A stretch of 64,000 nucleotides of DNA from Pedobacter aquatilis (GTDB taxonomy: Bacteria > Bacteroidota > Bacteroidia > Sphingobacteriales > Sphingobacteriaceae). The notes under the pieces were generated by a model that searched no databases, was not told the DNA's origin, and saw only the letters and a list, made by a program, of their open reading frames with translations. Below, one piece after another: positions 25,690 through 33,383 of this stretch. How positions within the stretch are numbered: position 1 is the first letter of the stretch; every line of letters begins with the position of its first letter. The position numbers and the translations under genes were made by a program. The stretch covers positions 62,001 through 126,000 of the forward strand of contig NZ_JAUFPW010000034.1 of assembly GCF_030409415.1 (NCBI RefSeq), in the 5' to 3' direction.

Positions 25690-27426
25690 CTATTCCTGTA
25701 AATCTGCCATTACAGCTTTAATTTTATCGCCCAATTCAGCATTTACTTTTTCGAAATCTTTTCTATCAGCAAGTGGTGCATTTACACTGCAATAAAACTT
25801 AATTTTCGGTTCTGTACCACTCGGACGAGCAGAAACAATACTTCCATCTTCAGTTATAAATTGTAAAACATCAGATGCCGGATAATCTAATTTCGTTACT
25901 TTTCCGCTGGCTAAATCAGTTTCCTGACTTAATTCGTAATCTTTTAATATCGCAACTTTTGAACCGCCTAATGATGCAGGTGGATTATTTCTGAATTTCT
26001 CCATCATTGCTTTAATTTCCTCAGCTCCGGTTTTACCTTTTTTGGTTAACGAAACTAAATCTTCTTTATACAAACCGTATTGCACATACATATCCAATAA
26101 AGCGTTGTATAAACTTGCGCCCTTATCTTTGTAGTAAGCTGTCATTTCAGAGATGAAAGCAGCAGAAACTACTGCATCTTTGTCACGAACTAAATCGCCG
26201 ATTAAATAGCCGTAACTTTCTTCACCACCAGCTATAAAAGTTTTTTCGCCTTGTAATTGGGTAATAATTTGTCCAATCCATTTAAAGCCTGTTAAAGTGT
26301 TAAAGTACTCAACATTTTTAGCATCGCAAATGGCTTTAATCAAACTGGTAGTTACAATTGTAGAAACCACATATTCTTTGCCTGTAAGTTTACCTTTTTC
26401 TTCCCAAGCTGAAACAATATAGTTGATTAACAAACTGCCTGTTTGGTTTCCATTAAGCAAAACCCATTCTCCATTATTATCCTTAACTGCGATACCAACA
26501 CGGTCAGCATCTGGGTCTGTAGCTAAAACTAAATCAGCATCAATTTCTTTAGCCTTGTTCATCGCCAAAGTTAATGCATCCTTTTCCTCTGGATTTGGAT
26601 AAACAACGGTTGGAAAATTACCGTCTGGTTTACTTTGCTCTTCAACAACGGTAACATTTGTAAAACCAAATTGCGCTAAGGCTTTTGGCACTAAAGTAAT
26701 TCCAGTTCCGTGAATAGGAGAATACACAATTTTCAAATCATGCTGTCTCTTAATTGCATCAGGAGAAATTGAAAGCGCCGTAATGCCGTCTAAATACAAT
26801 TTATCTACGTCCTCACCAATTAATTCCACATTTGCGTCGACCCTGTCAAACTTCACTTCATCAATGCTTTGAATTTTATTTACTTCATCGATAACCAATT
26901 TATCATCAGGCGAGGTAAACTGACCACCATCAGCACCGTAAGCTTTGTAACCGTTATATTCCTTCGGATTGTGCGATGCCGTTAACATCACACCACTTTT
27001 ACAATTGAAATGACGAACTGCAAAAGATAACTCTGGCGTTGGTCTTAATGCTTCAAAAAAGTAAACATGGATGCCGTTTGCTGAGAAAACATCAGCCGTA
27101 ATTTTTGCGAAATAATCAGAATTATTTCTACTATCATGCGCAATGGCTACGCTAATTTTTTCGCCTGGATATTTATTATTCAAATAGTTGGCTAAACCTT
27201 GAGTGGCCGTTCCTATTGTATATTTATTGATGCGGTTTGAACCTGCACCCATAATTCCACGCAAACCACCCGTACCAAACTCTAAACTTTTGTAAAATGA
27301 ATCGGTAAGTTCTGTTGTTGCATTTTGGTCGACAAGGGCTTGTATTTCTGCCTTGGTTTTTTCGTCGTAATTGCCGCTTAGCCATTGATTTATGGTAGCC
27401 TGTGTTGATTGGTCAATTCCTTGCAT
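25690..27426 (-). CDS. Phosphoglucomutase / phosphomannomutase family enzyme
   Basis: A 578-residue alpha-D-phosphohexomutase. The active-site serine loop is TASHNPKEYNG (about residue 150), the metal-binding loop is DPDADRVG (about 310), the sugar-binding loop is GGEESYG (about 400) and the phosphate-binding loop near the end is RPSGTEPKIKFY. It interconverts sugar 1- and 6-phosphates, most likely glucose and possibly mannose, ribose or deoxyribose. The length and the N-terminal extension resemble the PGM2-like branch. All four active-site loops are present. A strong terminator follows. Substrate choice is not certain. Confidence 0.93.
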   Translation of the reverse strand: MQGIDQSTQATINQWLSGNYDEKTKAEIQALVDQNATTELTDSFYKSLEFGTGGLRGIMGAGSNRINKYTIGTATQGLANYLNNKYPGEKISVAIAHDSRNNSDYFAKITADVFSANGIHVYFFEALRPTPELSFAVRHFNCKSGVMLTASHNPKEYNGYKAYGADGGQFTSPDDKLVIDEVNKIQSIDEVKFDRVDANVELIGEDVDKLYLDGITALSISPDAIKRQHDLKIVYSPIHGTGITLVPKALAQFGFTNVTVVEEQSKPDGNFPTVVYPNPEEKDALTLAMNKAKEIDADLVLATDPDADRVGIAVKDNNGEWVLLNGNQTGSLLINYIVSAWEEKGKLTGKEYVVSTIVTTSLIKAICDAKNVEYFNTLTGFKWIGQIITQLQGEKTFIAGGEESYGYLIGDLVRDKDAVVSAAFISEMTAYYKDKGASLYNALLDMYVQYGLYKEDLVSLTKKGKTGAEEIKAMMEKFRNNPPASLGGSKVAILKDYELSQETDLASGKVTKLDYPASDVLQFITEDGSIVSARPSGTEPKIKFYCSVNAPLADRKDFEKVNAELGDKIKAVMADLQE

Positions 27427-27585
27427 TGAGCTGTATTTTTAATTTAATATCTGGTGTTGAACAAAAAAATCTGCCTGGAAGTTTGGTTGTAATCAAAATA
27501 AATTAAACTTTTCCAAATTTTATTTTGTTGAGGGTGTTGCTTTTAAGCTTGTTTTGTTTATTTTCACGCCCCGATACAATAATAA

Positions 27586-27660
27586 AGAAATTCCTTATTA
27601 AAATAAGCGGTTTCTATTTTTTATCGTATTAGCAAACACAATTTATTTTGTGTTCTTTTT
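27586..27660 (+). promoter_or_regulatory. Two hairpins in the lysC leader, possible attenuator
   Basis: AGAAA...CTTATT-AA-AATAAG...TTTCT (27586-27615) is followed by ATTTTTTAT. AACACAA-TTTATT-TTGTGTT (27635-27654) is followed by CTTTTTATT. Both look like weak intrinsic terminators 30-100 bases before the lysC start. The upstream gene is divergent, so they cannot serve as its 3' end. No lysine riboswitch fold was recognised. Confidence 0.4.
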
Positions 27661-27684
27661 ATTACAGCTAAACCAATTAATTAC

Positions 27685-28998
27685 ATGAAAATTTTAAAAT
27701 TTGGGGGTACTTCAGTAGGTAGTCCCGAGCGCATGACGAAGTTGTTGGATATCATTAATCCAAATGAAGAGCAAATTGTCGTATTATCAGCCGTGTCTGG
27801 TACAACAAACAGCTTGGTGGAAATTTCTAATTATTTTTTAGCTGGAGATAAGAAGAAGGGAAGCGAGTGTGTGGAGAATTTATATGCAAAATATAAGGAT
27901 TTTGTTGTTGAACTTTTGCCTGCTGCTGATTTTCAGGGAATGGGGAACGAAGTGATTGATTATCACTTTAGCTTTTTAGCCGTTTTAACTAACGATATTT
28001 TTACTTCTATTGAAGAAAAAGTTGTTTTGGCGCAAGGCGAATTATTATCTACCACTTTATATCATATCTATTTAAAATCAATTGGTGTAGAATCTGTTCT
28101 ATTACCTGCTTTAGATTTTATGAAAATGGATGAGGATAACGAGCCAGATATTCCGTTTACAACCAAACATTTAATGCCTTTATTAGAACAACATCAAGGC
28201 AATAAATTATTTATTACGCAAGGTTTTATCTGTCGCAATAGCTTTGGTGAAGTTGATAATTTGCGTCGTGGTGGAAGTGACTATACTGCATCATTATTAG
28301 GTGCTGCAATTTTAGCAGAAGAAGTTCAAATCTGGACGGATATTGATGGCATGCACAACAACGACCCTCGTGTGGTTAAAGGAACTAAGCCCATTGCACA
28401 ATTATCTTTTGATGAAGCAGCAGAGTTAGCTTACTTTGGAGCGAAAATCTTGCATCCGCAATCGGTTTTTCCAGCACAGAAATATAAAATTCCCGTTCGT
28501 TTGTTAAATACCATGGAGCCAAGTGCTGCTGGTACTTTAATTACTCACGATAGTGAAAAAGGTAAAATAAAATCTATTGCTGCAAAAGATGGCATCACGG
28601 CTATCCGTATTCAATCGAGCAGAATGCTTTTGGCTTACGGTTTCTTACGTCGCGTTTTTGAAGTTTTTGAACGTTATAAAACGCCAATCGATATGATTAC
28701 CACTTCAGAAGTTGCAGTTTCTTTAACCATTGATGAAACTGGAAATCTTTCGAAAATTGTGGAGGAATTGGAAAGTTTCGGAACGGTTGAAGTAGAAACG
28801 AACCATAGTATTGTTTGCGTGGTGGGCGATTTCGGTTCAGAAAAACATGGTTTTGCAAGCAGGGTTTTAGAGGGTTTGAAACACATTCCAATTCGTATGA
28901 TTTCTTATGGAGGAAGTAACTATAACGTATCTTTACTAATTTTGAGCGAAGATAAAACGGAAGCGCTAAGAAGCTTGCACAATAGATTATTCGAATAA
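27685..28998 (+). CDS. lysC: Aspartate kinase (aspartokinase)
   Basis: A 437-residue monofunctional aspartokinase, the first step of lysine, threonine and methionine synthesis. The N-terminal nucleotide-binding motif KFGGTSVGS, the central GGSDYTASLLGA and the WTDIDGM segment are intact. Two ACT-type regulatory domains (about residues 300-437) are present, usual for feedback by lysine or threonine. A start at 27685 fits the conserved N-terminus. The last codons and stop form one copy of a 17-bp direct repeat that recurs after the HicBA cassette. lysA lies about 800 bp downstream. Effector specificity is not readable. Confidence 0.93.
   Translation: MKILKFGGTSVGSPERMTKLLDIINPNEEQIVVLSAVSGTTNSLVEISNYFLAGDKKKGSECVENLYAKYKDFVVELLPAADFQGMGNEVIDYHFSFLAVLTNDIFTSIEEKVVLAQGELLSTTLYHIYLKSIGVESVLLPALDFMKMDEDNEPDIPFTTKHLMPLLEQHQGNKLFITQGFICRNSFGEVDNLRRGGSDYTASLLGAAILAEEVQIWTDIDGMHNNDPRVVKGTKPIAQLSFDEAAELAYFGAKILHPQSVFPAQKYKIPVRLLNTMEPSAAGTLITHDSEKGKIKSIAAKDGITAIRIQSSRMLLAYGFLRRVFEVFERYKTPIDMITTSEVAVSLTIDETGNLSKIVEELESFGTVEVETNHSIVCVVGDFGSEKHGFASRVLEGLKHIPIRMISYGGSNYNVSLLILSEDKTEALRSLHNRLFE
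28981..28997. repeat. 17-bp direct repeat, left copy (lysC 3' end)
   Basis: AATAGATTATTCGAATA is identical to 29459-29475. It covers the codons for the last residues of LysC and has the perfect palindrome TATTCGAATA at its end. The two copies bound the HicBA genes; see the finding at this site. Confidence 0.9.
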
Positions 28999-29016
28999 AA
29001 AGATTAAATTAGCATT

Positions 29017-29223
29017 ATGAATGAAGTGTTTTTTTTAGTTGAGGAAAGCTTAGAGGGCGGCTACGTTGCCAAGGCGCTCGGCGAATCAATTTTTACGGAA
29101 GCCGATAATATGGATGATTTAAAAATCAATATTAAGGAAGCTGTACTTTGTCATTTTGATGAAGATAAATTACCTAAAATCATTAGAATTCATTCTGTTA
29201 AAGAAGAACTTTTAACTGTTTAA
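29017..29223 (+). CDS. hicB: HicB-type antitoxin
   Basis: A 68-residue protein with the HicB-like fold pattern: N-terminal VEESLEGGYVAKALGESIF, then a helix (DDLKINIKEAVLCHF). It is short and has no obvious C-terminal DNA-binding domain, as in the minimal HicB type. It precedes the HicA-like toxin gene with a 6-base gap, so the order is antitoxin first, toxin second, the reverse of the E. coli hicAB order. It would neutralise HicA by direct binding. Confidence 0.85.
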   Translation: MNEVFFLVEESLEGGYVAKALGESIFTEADNMDDLKINIKEAVLCHFDEDKLPKIIRIHSVKEELLTV

Positions 29224-29229
29224 CTTAGG

Positions 29230-29463
29230 ATGAAAACACCTCGTGATTTATCTGCTACAGATTTAATTAAGATTTTAAATAAATTTGGATATGAGATTAC
29301 GACGCAAAGAGGAAGTCACATTAGGATAACAGTAATTAGTGGAGCAGTAGCACATCATATTACTATTCCAAATCATAATCCTTTAAAATTGGGTACATTA
29401 TTATCAATTATTAATGATGTAAGTGAATTTTTAAAAATTCCAAAGTCCGAAATTTTAAAATAG
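29230..29463 (+). CDS. hicA: HicA-type mRNA interferase toxin
   Basis: A 77-residue protein with the double-stranded RNA-binding-like HicA fold. The conserved GSHIRIT segment holds the catalytic histidine (about residue 35), and HHITIPNHNPLKLGTLLSII is the family's C-terminal signature. Active HicA cleaves mRNA when HicB is lost. The catalytic residue and both signatures are intact, so the pair looks functional. The stop codon falls in the right copy of the 17-bp direct repeat. Confidence 0.92.
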   Translation: MKTPRDLSATDLIKILNKFGYEITTQRGSHIRITVISGAVAHHITIPNHNPLKLGTLLSIINDVSEFLKIPKSEILK

Positions 29464-29475
29464 ATTATTCGAATA
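29459..29475. repeat. 17-bp direct repeat, right copy
   Basis: Identical to 28981-28997. It contains the HicA stop codon and, on the minus strand, the final codons of a 54-residue membrane protein. Confidence 0.9.
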
Positions 29476-29629
29476 GAAGGTAAAAAGCGCCAATGATTAC
29501 CATCAATCCGATTAGGAAATGAAAAGCCAAAAAGCTTGATGGTAGTAAGTTGTTTTTAAACTTCCTGTAGGAATTAAATAAACCTAAGGAAATTATAATT
29601 ACGATAAATATGGCTGCTACTAACTTCAT
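29465..29629 (-). CDS. Small two-span membrane protein, 54 residues
   Basis: Read from the minus strand: MKLVAAIFIVIIISLGLF, a short polar loop (NSYRKFKNNLLPSS), then a second span ending YLLFE. Two hydrophobic spans separated by a basic loop suggest a small integral membrane protein. Its start overlaps the stop of the upstream small gene by four bases (ATGA), a strong sign of a real, coupled pair. No family is recognised. Its stop codon lies in the direct repeat that flanks HicBA. Confidence 0.62.
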   Translation of the reverse strand: MKLVAAIFIVIIISLGLFNSYRKFKNNLLPSSFLAFHFLIGLMVIIGAFYLLFE

Positions 29630-29796
29630 TTTTTGATAAATAAAAGGAATAATACGATTAGAAGTAAAACGATAAAGAATCGAATTTTCCCATTGTATTG
29701 TTTTTGGCTAATTCTTCCATGCTTTAAATCGAGGTAATTGCCTAAATATATTAGCCCAAAGAATAAAATTAAAATTATAATAAGGAATTTGAACAT
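29626..29796 (-). CDS. Small two-span membrane protein, 56 residues
   Basis: Begins MFKFLIIILILFFGLIYLG, has a polar basic loop (YLDLKHGRISQKQYNGK) and ends in a second span with FLLFIKK. The downstream small gene overlaps it by four bases. The ATG at 29796 shares the bases CATG with the start codon of lysA on the other strand. A longer frame up to 29829 is possible but would lie wholly over lysA. No family is recognised. Confidence 0.58.
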   Translation of the reverse strand: MFKFLIIILILFFGLIYLGNYLDLKHGRISQKQYNGKIRFFIVLLLIVLFLLFIKK

Positions 29797-30967
29797 GTTC
29801 GCCGATAAAGATATATCAAAGTTTAACAATATAGAAACGCCATTTTACTATTACGATACCGAATTGTTGCAGAAAACTTTGCGCACTTGCGCCGATGCGG
29901 CTGCTCCATATCAGTTTCATATTCATTATGCGCTTAAGGCAAACTTTAATACTGTTTTGCTTGAGCAAATTAAAACCATTGGTTTTGGTGCCGATTGTGT
30001 GAGTGCAGGAGAAGTGAGAAGAGCCGTTGAAGTTGGGTTCGATAATAAAAAAATCGTTTTTGCTGGTGTTGGTAAATCCGATAAAGAAATAAATGAAGCC
30101 TTGGATTTAGATATTTTCTGCTTTAATGTAGAATCTGTTCAAGAACTTGAAGTTTTAAATGAACTTGCTGCCGCTAAAGGCAGAGTTGCACAAGTGGCTA
30201 TTCGTATTAATCCAAACGTTGATGCTTATACACACCATAACATTACAACCGGCTTGGATGAAAACAAATTTGGCGTAAATGCCTGGGATTTACCAGAATG
30301 TGCGGAAACTTTAAAAGCATCTGCAAATTTAAAATTCATTGGAATTCACTTCCATATTGGTTCTCAAATTACCAATCTTGATGTTTACAAAAACCTTTGT
30401 GTTCGTGTTAATGAATTTGCAATCTGGTTTGAAGATAAAGGTTTTCAGGTTCAGGTTTTAAATGTTGGTGGAGGATTAGGTATTGATTACTATAATCCTG
30501 ATAATCAAATTCCAGACTTTGCATCTTACTTTAAAATATTTAAGGATTTCTTAGAGATTAAACCTAATCAAGAGGTTCATTTTGAATTAGGTAGAGCGCT
30601 AGTTGGTCAATCCGCTTCATTAATTACCAAAGCTTTGTACATCAAAAATGGTAAGAAGAAAAATTTTGTGGTTTTAGATGCTGGTATGACGGAACTAATG
30701 CGTCCTGCTTTGTATCAGGCTTATCATAAGATTGAGAACCTAAGTCGGAAGTCGGAAGTCGGAAGTCAGGAGTTAGAGACTGTAAAATATGATATCGTGG
30801 GGCCGATTTGCGAAAGCACAGATTGTTTCGGTAAAGAAGTTGAGCAACCAGAATCTTTTAGAGGAGATATTTTTGCAATCCGTAGTGCAGGTGCTTACGG
30901 AGAAGTTATGGCATCGAAATATAATTTAAGAGATGCAATAAGGTCAGTTTACAGTACTGAGATTTAA
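29795..30967 (+). CDS. lysA: Diaminopimelate decarboxylase
   Basis: A 390-residue PLP-dependent decarboxylase of the alanine racemase fold that makes L-lysine from meso-diaminopimelate. The PLP lysine is in HYALKANFN (about residue 44), the phosphate-binding GGGLGIDY loop is near residue 229 and the substrate-binding CESTDCFG motif is near residue 345. Start M at 29795 is chosen because MFADKDISKF matches the usual N-terminus; an in-frame ATG at 29738 is less likely. A tract of four 7-base repeats (30742-30769) adds a short non-conserved loop before CESTD. lysC is nearby on the same strand. Confidence 0.94.
   Translation: MFADKDISKFNNIETPFYYYDTELLQKTLRTCADAAAPYQFHIHYALKANFNTVLLEQIKTIGFGADCVSAGEVRRAVEVGFDNKKIVFAGVGKSDKEINEALDLDIFCFNVESVQELEVLNELAAAKGRVAQVAIRINPNVDAYTHHNITTGLDENKFGVNAWDLPECAETLKASANLKFIGIHFHIGSQITNLDVYKNLCVRVNEFAIWFEDKGFQVQVLNVGGGLGIDYYNPDNQIPDFASYFKIFKDFLEIKPNQEVHFELGRALVGQSASLITKALYIKNGKKKNFVVLDAGMTELMRPALYQAYHKIENLSRKSEVGSQELETVKYDIVGPICESTDCFGKEVEQPESFRGDIFAIRSAGAYGEVMASKYNLRDAIRSVYSTEI
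30742..30769. repeat. Heptanucleotide tandem repeat inside lysA
   Basis: Four copies of AAGTCGG (the last reads AAGTCAG) inside the coding region. Since 7 is not a multiple of 3, loss or gain of one unit would shift the reading frame. The encoded loop (about SRKSEVGSQE) lies between two conserved blocks. Confidence 0.92.
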
Positions 30968-30974
30968 TAAGTTC

Positions 30975-31036
30975 GTTATCGCGAAGGACGAAGCAATCTC
31001 TATTCAGATTAGATTGCTTCGTGCCTCTCAATGAAA
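30975..31036. repeat. Family C inverted pair between convergent genes
   Basis: ACGAAGCAATCT at 30988-30999 pairs with AGATTGCTTCGT at 31011-31022 (12 bp, 11-base loop). It lies between the ends of lysA and a minus-strand small membrane protein and may stop both transcripts. Confidence 0.75.
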
Positions 31037-31040
31037 TAAT

Positions 31041-31253
31041 TTATTTCCTCTTAGAAGCTACAAAAACTACAACGCCAGCAACCAAAATTATACCACCAAC
31101 ATAAGGTGGCCAGTTAACAGATTTCTCTTTATCTGCGGATATTTGAATCGGACCAGCATCAACAACTTTTTCTTTCTTGGTGTAAGAAAATCCAGTCCAA
31201 ACCAGCATTACAATTCCAACAATAATTAATATAAGTCCTACGGTTTTATTCAT
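31041..31253 (-). CDS. Small membrane protein with two spans, unknown function
   Basis: A 70-residue protein: first span about residues 4-22 (VGLILIIVGIVMLVWTG), a charged middle (KKEKVVDAGPIQISADKEK) and a second span about 50-65 with a basic tail. The layout resembles DUF3185-like small membrane proteins. No role is known. It is followed by repeat DNA. Confidence 0.65.
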   Translation of the reverse strand: MNKTVGLILIIVGIVMLVWTGFSYTKKEKVVDAGPIQISADKEKSVNWPPYVGGIILVAGVVVFVASKRK

Positions 31254-31301
31254 GATTTTATGTTTTAGTTAAAATCTAAACAGTAAGAAAAACATTATGT
31301 T

Positions 31302-31682
31302 TTATTCGTCGAAGAAATCGACTAAACCGCCAATAAAATATTCCTCAATTCCCTCTGTAAAATCATCAAAATCTTCATCAGGAATATTGGTTTGTTTAAA
31401 CTCTAAAGATGTTCCGGCTTTGTCAGCATGAAGTTTAATGGTTACAATAGATGGTTCACCATCTTCACCAAAATACCATTGCTGCACAATTTTTTTATTC
31501 GTTTCAAATTCTAGATTCTTTCCTACAATATCACCATCCCAAAAAGAAAATTCGGTGTCGGGCTTTTCTTCAAACTCCACTTCAGCACCTGTCCACAGTT
31601 TAATGCTAATGTCTTTTGTAAGTGCTAAATAAACCTCTTCAGGCGTTGCAGGTATGTAAGTATATTTTTTATAATCTCTCAT
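31302..31682 (-). CDS. SRPBCC/START-like (AHSA1 type) domain protein
   Basis: A 126-residue soluble protein with the AHSA1-type pattern: an N-terminal strand, TPEEVYLALT helix, FSFWDGDIVGKNLEF strands, QQWYFGEDGEPSIVTIKL and a long C-terminal helix ending FIGGLVDFFDE. SRPBCC domains hold hydrophobic ligands in a deep pocket, and AHSA1 relatives can bind Hsp90. Very acidic. Ligand and partner are unknown. It lies 29 bases after the acyl-CoA dehydrogenase stop codon on the same strand, so the two may share a transcript. Confidence 0.78.
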   Translation of the reverse strand: MRDYKKYTYIPATPEEVYLALTKDISIKLWTGAEVEFEEKPDTEFSFWDGDIVGKNLEFETNKKIVQQWYFGEDGEPSIVTIKLHADKAGTSLEFKQTNIPDEDFDDFTEGIEEYFIGGLVDFFDE

Positions 31683-31711
31683 TAACTTTTAATCTTTAAT
31701 AATCTTGTCCC

Positions 31712-32902
31712 TTACTTGAATGCGTTCAATCCCGTTACATCCATTCCAGTAATCAACAAATGAATATCATGTGTACCCTCATACGTAACCACAGATTCCA
31801 GGTTCATCATGTGGCGCATAATCGAATATTCTCCAGTGATTCCCATTCCGCCCAACATTTGTCGGGCATTCCTCGCAATATCTAAAGCAATTTCTACACT
31901 ATTTCTTTTTGCCATGGATATTTGTTCGGCTGTTGCACGGTTTTCACTTTTAAGCATTCCTAAACGCCAAACCAAAAGCTGACCTTTAGTAATTTCTGTA
32001 ACCATTTCGGCTAATTTCTTTTGTTGTAATTGAAAACCACCAATTGGCTTGCCAAACTGAACTCTTTCTTTTGAATATCTTAAAGCAGTATCGTAGCAAT
32101 CCATTGCCGCACCTAAAGCACCCCAGGCAATGCCGTAACGAGCTTGGTTTAAACAGCCCAACGGACCTTTCAATCCGCTAATTTCTGGAAAAACATTTTC
32201 TTTCGGAATTTGAACATTGTCAAAAACCAATTCACCTGTTGCAGAAGCACGTAAACTCCATTTATTATGTGTTTCTGGAGTAGAAAATCCTTCCATGCCA
32301 CGTTCTACAACCATTCCTCTTATTTTGCCTGATTCATCTTTTGCCCAAACAACAGCAATATCAGCAAATGGCGCATTGCTAATCCACATTTTGGCGCCAT
32401 TTAAAATATAGTGCGAACCTGCATCCTTTATATTGGTAACCATCCCGCCAGGATTTGAACCGTGGTCTGGCTCGGTTAAGCCGAAACAGCCCATCATTTC
32501 GCCACTGGCTAATTTTGGTAAATATTTTTTACGTTGCTCTTCAGTTCCATAAGCATAAATTGGGTACATTACTAACGAGCCTTGAACAGATGCCGTAGAA
32601 CGAATTCCCGAATCGCCACGTTCAATTTCCTGCATTAAAATTCCGTAAGCGGTGTAATCCAAACCAGCACCGCCATATTCTACAGGAATTGTCGGGCCGA
32701 ATGCGCCAATATCAGCTAATCCTTTTATTAAATGTTTCGGAAATTCTGCCTTTTGAGCGTAATCTTCTATAATTGGACTAACCTCTTTTTTTACCCATTC
32801 TCTTGCCGTGGCACGAATTAATTTATGCTCATCTGTTAGCAATTCATCTAACAAATAATAGTCTGGTGCCTCGTATAAGTCTTTTTTTACTGATTTGCTC
32901 AT
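31712..32902 (-). CDS. gcdH: Acyl-CoA dehydrogenase, glutaryl-CoA dehydrogenase type
   Basis: A 396-residue FAD enzyme of the acyl-CoA dehydrogenase family. The FAD-binding segment CFGLTEPDHGSNP, the catalytic Glu in VVTYEGTHDIH (about residue 378) and the GCDH-type RSTASVQGSLVMYPIYAYG near residue 100 point to glutaryl-CoA dehydrogenase, which oxidises and decarboxylates glutaryl-CoA in lysine and tryptophan breakdown. The Arg in that segment binds the glutaryl carboxylate in known GCDHs. The start codon and length fit the family. Substrate is inferred from these residues, not shown. Confidence 0.88.
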   Translation of the reverse strand: MSKSVKKDLYEAPDYYLLDELLTDEHKLIRATAREWVKKEVSPIIEDYAQKAEFPKHLIKGLADIGAFGPTIPVEYGGAGLDYTAYGILMQEIERGDSGIRSTASVQGSLVMYPIYAYGTEEQRKKYLPKLASGEMMGCFGLTEPDHGSNPGGMVTNIKDAGSHYILNGAKMWISNAPFADIAVVWAKDESGKIRGMVVERGMEGFSTPETHNKWSLRASATGELVFDNVQIPKENVFPEISGLKGPLGCLNQARYGIAWGALGAAMDCYDTALRYSKERVQFGKPIGGFQLQQKKLAEMVTEITKGQLLVWRLGMLKSENRATAEQISMAKRNSVEIALDIARNARQMLGGMGITGEYSIMRHMMNLESVVTYEGTHDIHLLITGMDVTGLNAFK

Positions 32903-32987
32903 TATAAATTCAAATTTGGTTACGGTAAAGCATTCATTTCAAAGGTAACAATTTACGGCAATGGGCATTATATTCGCGAATAAAAAT

Positions 32988-32995
32988 TATTTTTG
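32988..32995 (+). promoter_or_regulatory. Bacteroidota -7 box (TATTTTTG) for folB
   Basis: Matches TAnnTTTG and lies 17 bases upstream of the folB start codon. No clear -33 element was identified. Confidence 0.5.
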
Positions 32996-33012
32996 AGCCA
33001 TACAAAACATTC

Positions 33013-33381
33013 ATGAATCACATTAAACAAACTGTTGCGCTAAAAGATGTTAAATGTTTTGCGCTTCATGGTTTTTATCTAGAGGAACAACTTATTGGTA
33101 ATCATTTTATTATCGATTTGGAAACAGAATTTAGTCCGCTTGGTTTTGATGATGAATTAAGTCAAACCGTAAATTACGAAGATTTGAATTCAATCATTCT
33201 GGAGGAAATGAAGCATACCCAAAAGCTTTTAGAAACCGTTTTGCATAACATGATTTCTAAAGTGGTTAAACTTTATCCTTTTGTAGAAACTGTTAATGTG
33301 AGTATGAAAAAATTAAATCCGCCAATGCCAGGGCAAATCGGGCATTCTTTTGTTAAACTATCTTACCATTCAGCCAAATAG
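33013..33381 (+). CDS. folB: Dihydroneopterin aldolase
   Basis: A 122-residue enzyme of folate synthesis that cleaves 7,8-dihydroneopterin. Conserved segments include VKCFALHGFYLEEQLIGNHF at the N-terminus, TVNYEDLN in the middle and a C-terminal VNVSMKKLNPPMPG with the family's K-x-x-P signature. Length is typical. It is followed two bases later by an FAD-linked oxidase gene, which makes an operon likely. The pairing with that oxidase may be a coincidence of transcription rather than one pathway. Confidence 0.92.
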   Translation: MNHIKQTVALKDVKCFALHGFYLEEQLIGNHFIIDLETEFSPLGFDDELSQTVNYEDLNSIILEEMKHTQKLLETVLHNMISKVVKLYPFVETVNVSMKKLNPPMPGQIGHSFVKLSYHSAK

Positions 33382-33383
33382 AA

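Noticed and set aside
27427..27684. Lysine riboswitch ahead of lysC
   Set aside because: The leader is too short and too AT-rich and lacks the conserved lysine aptamer sequences; only simple hairpins are seen.
28674..28891. Minus-strand frames inside lysC
   Set aside because: Out-of-frame shadows of a well-supported gene; no conserved features.
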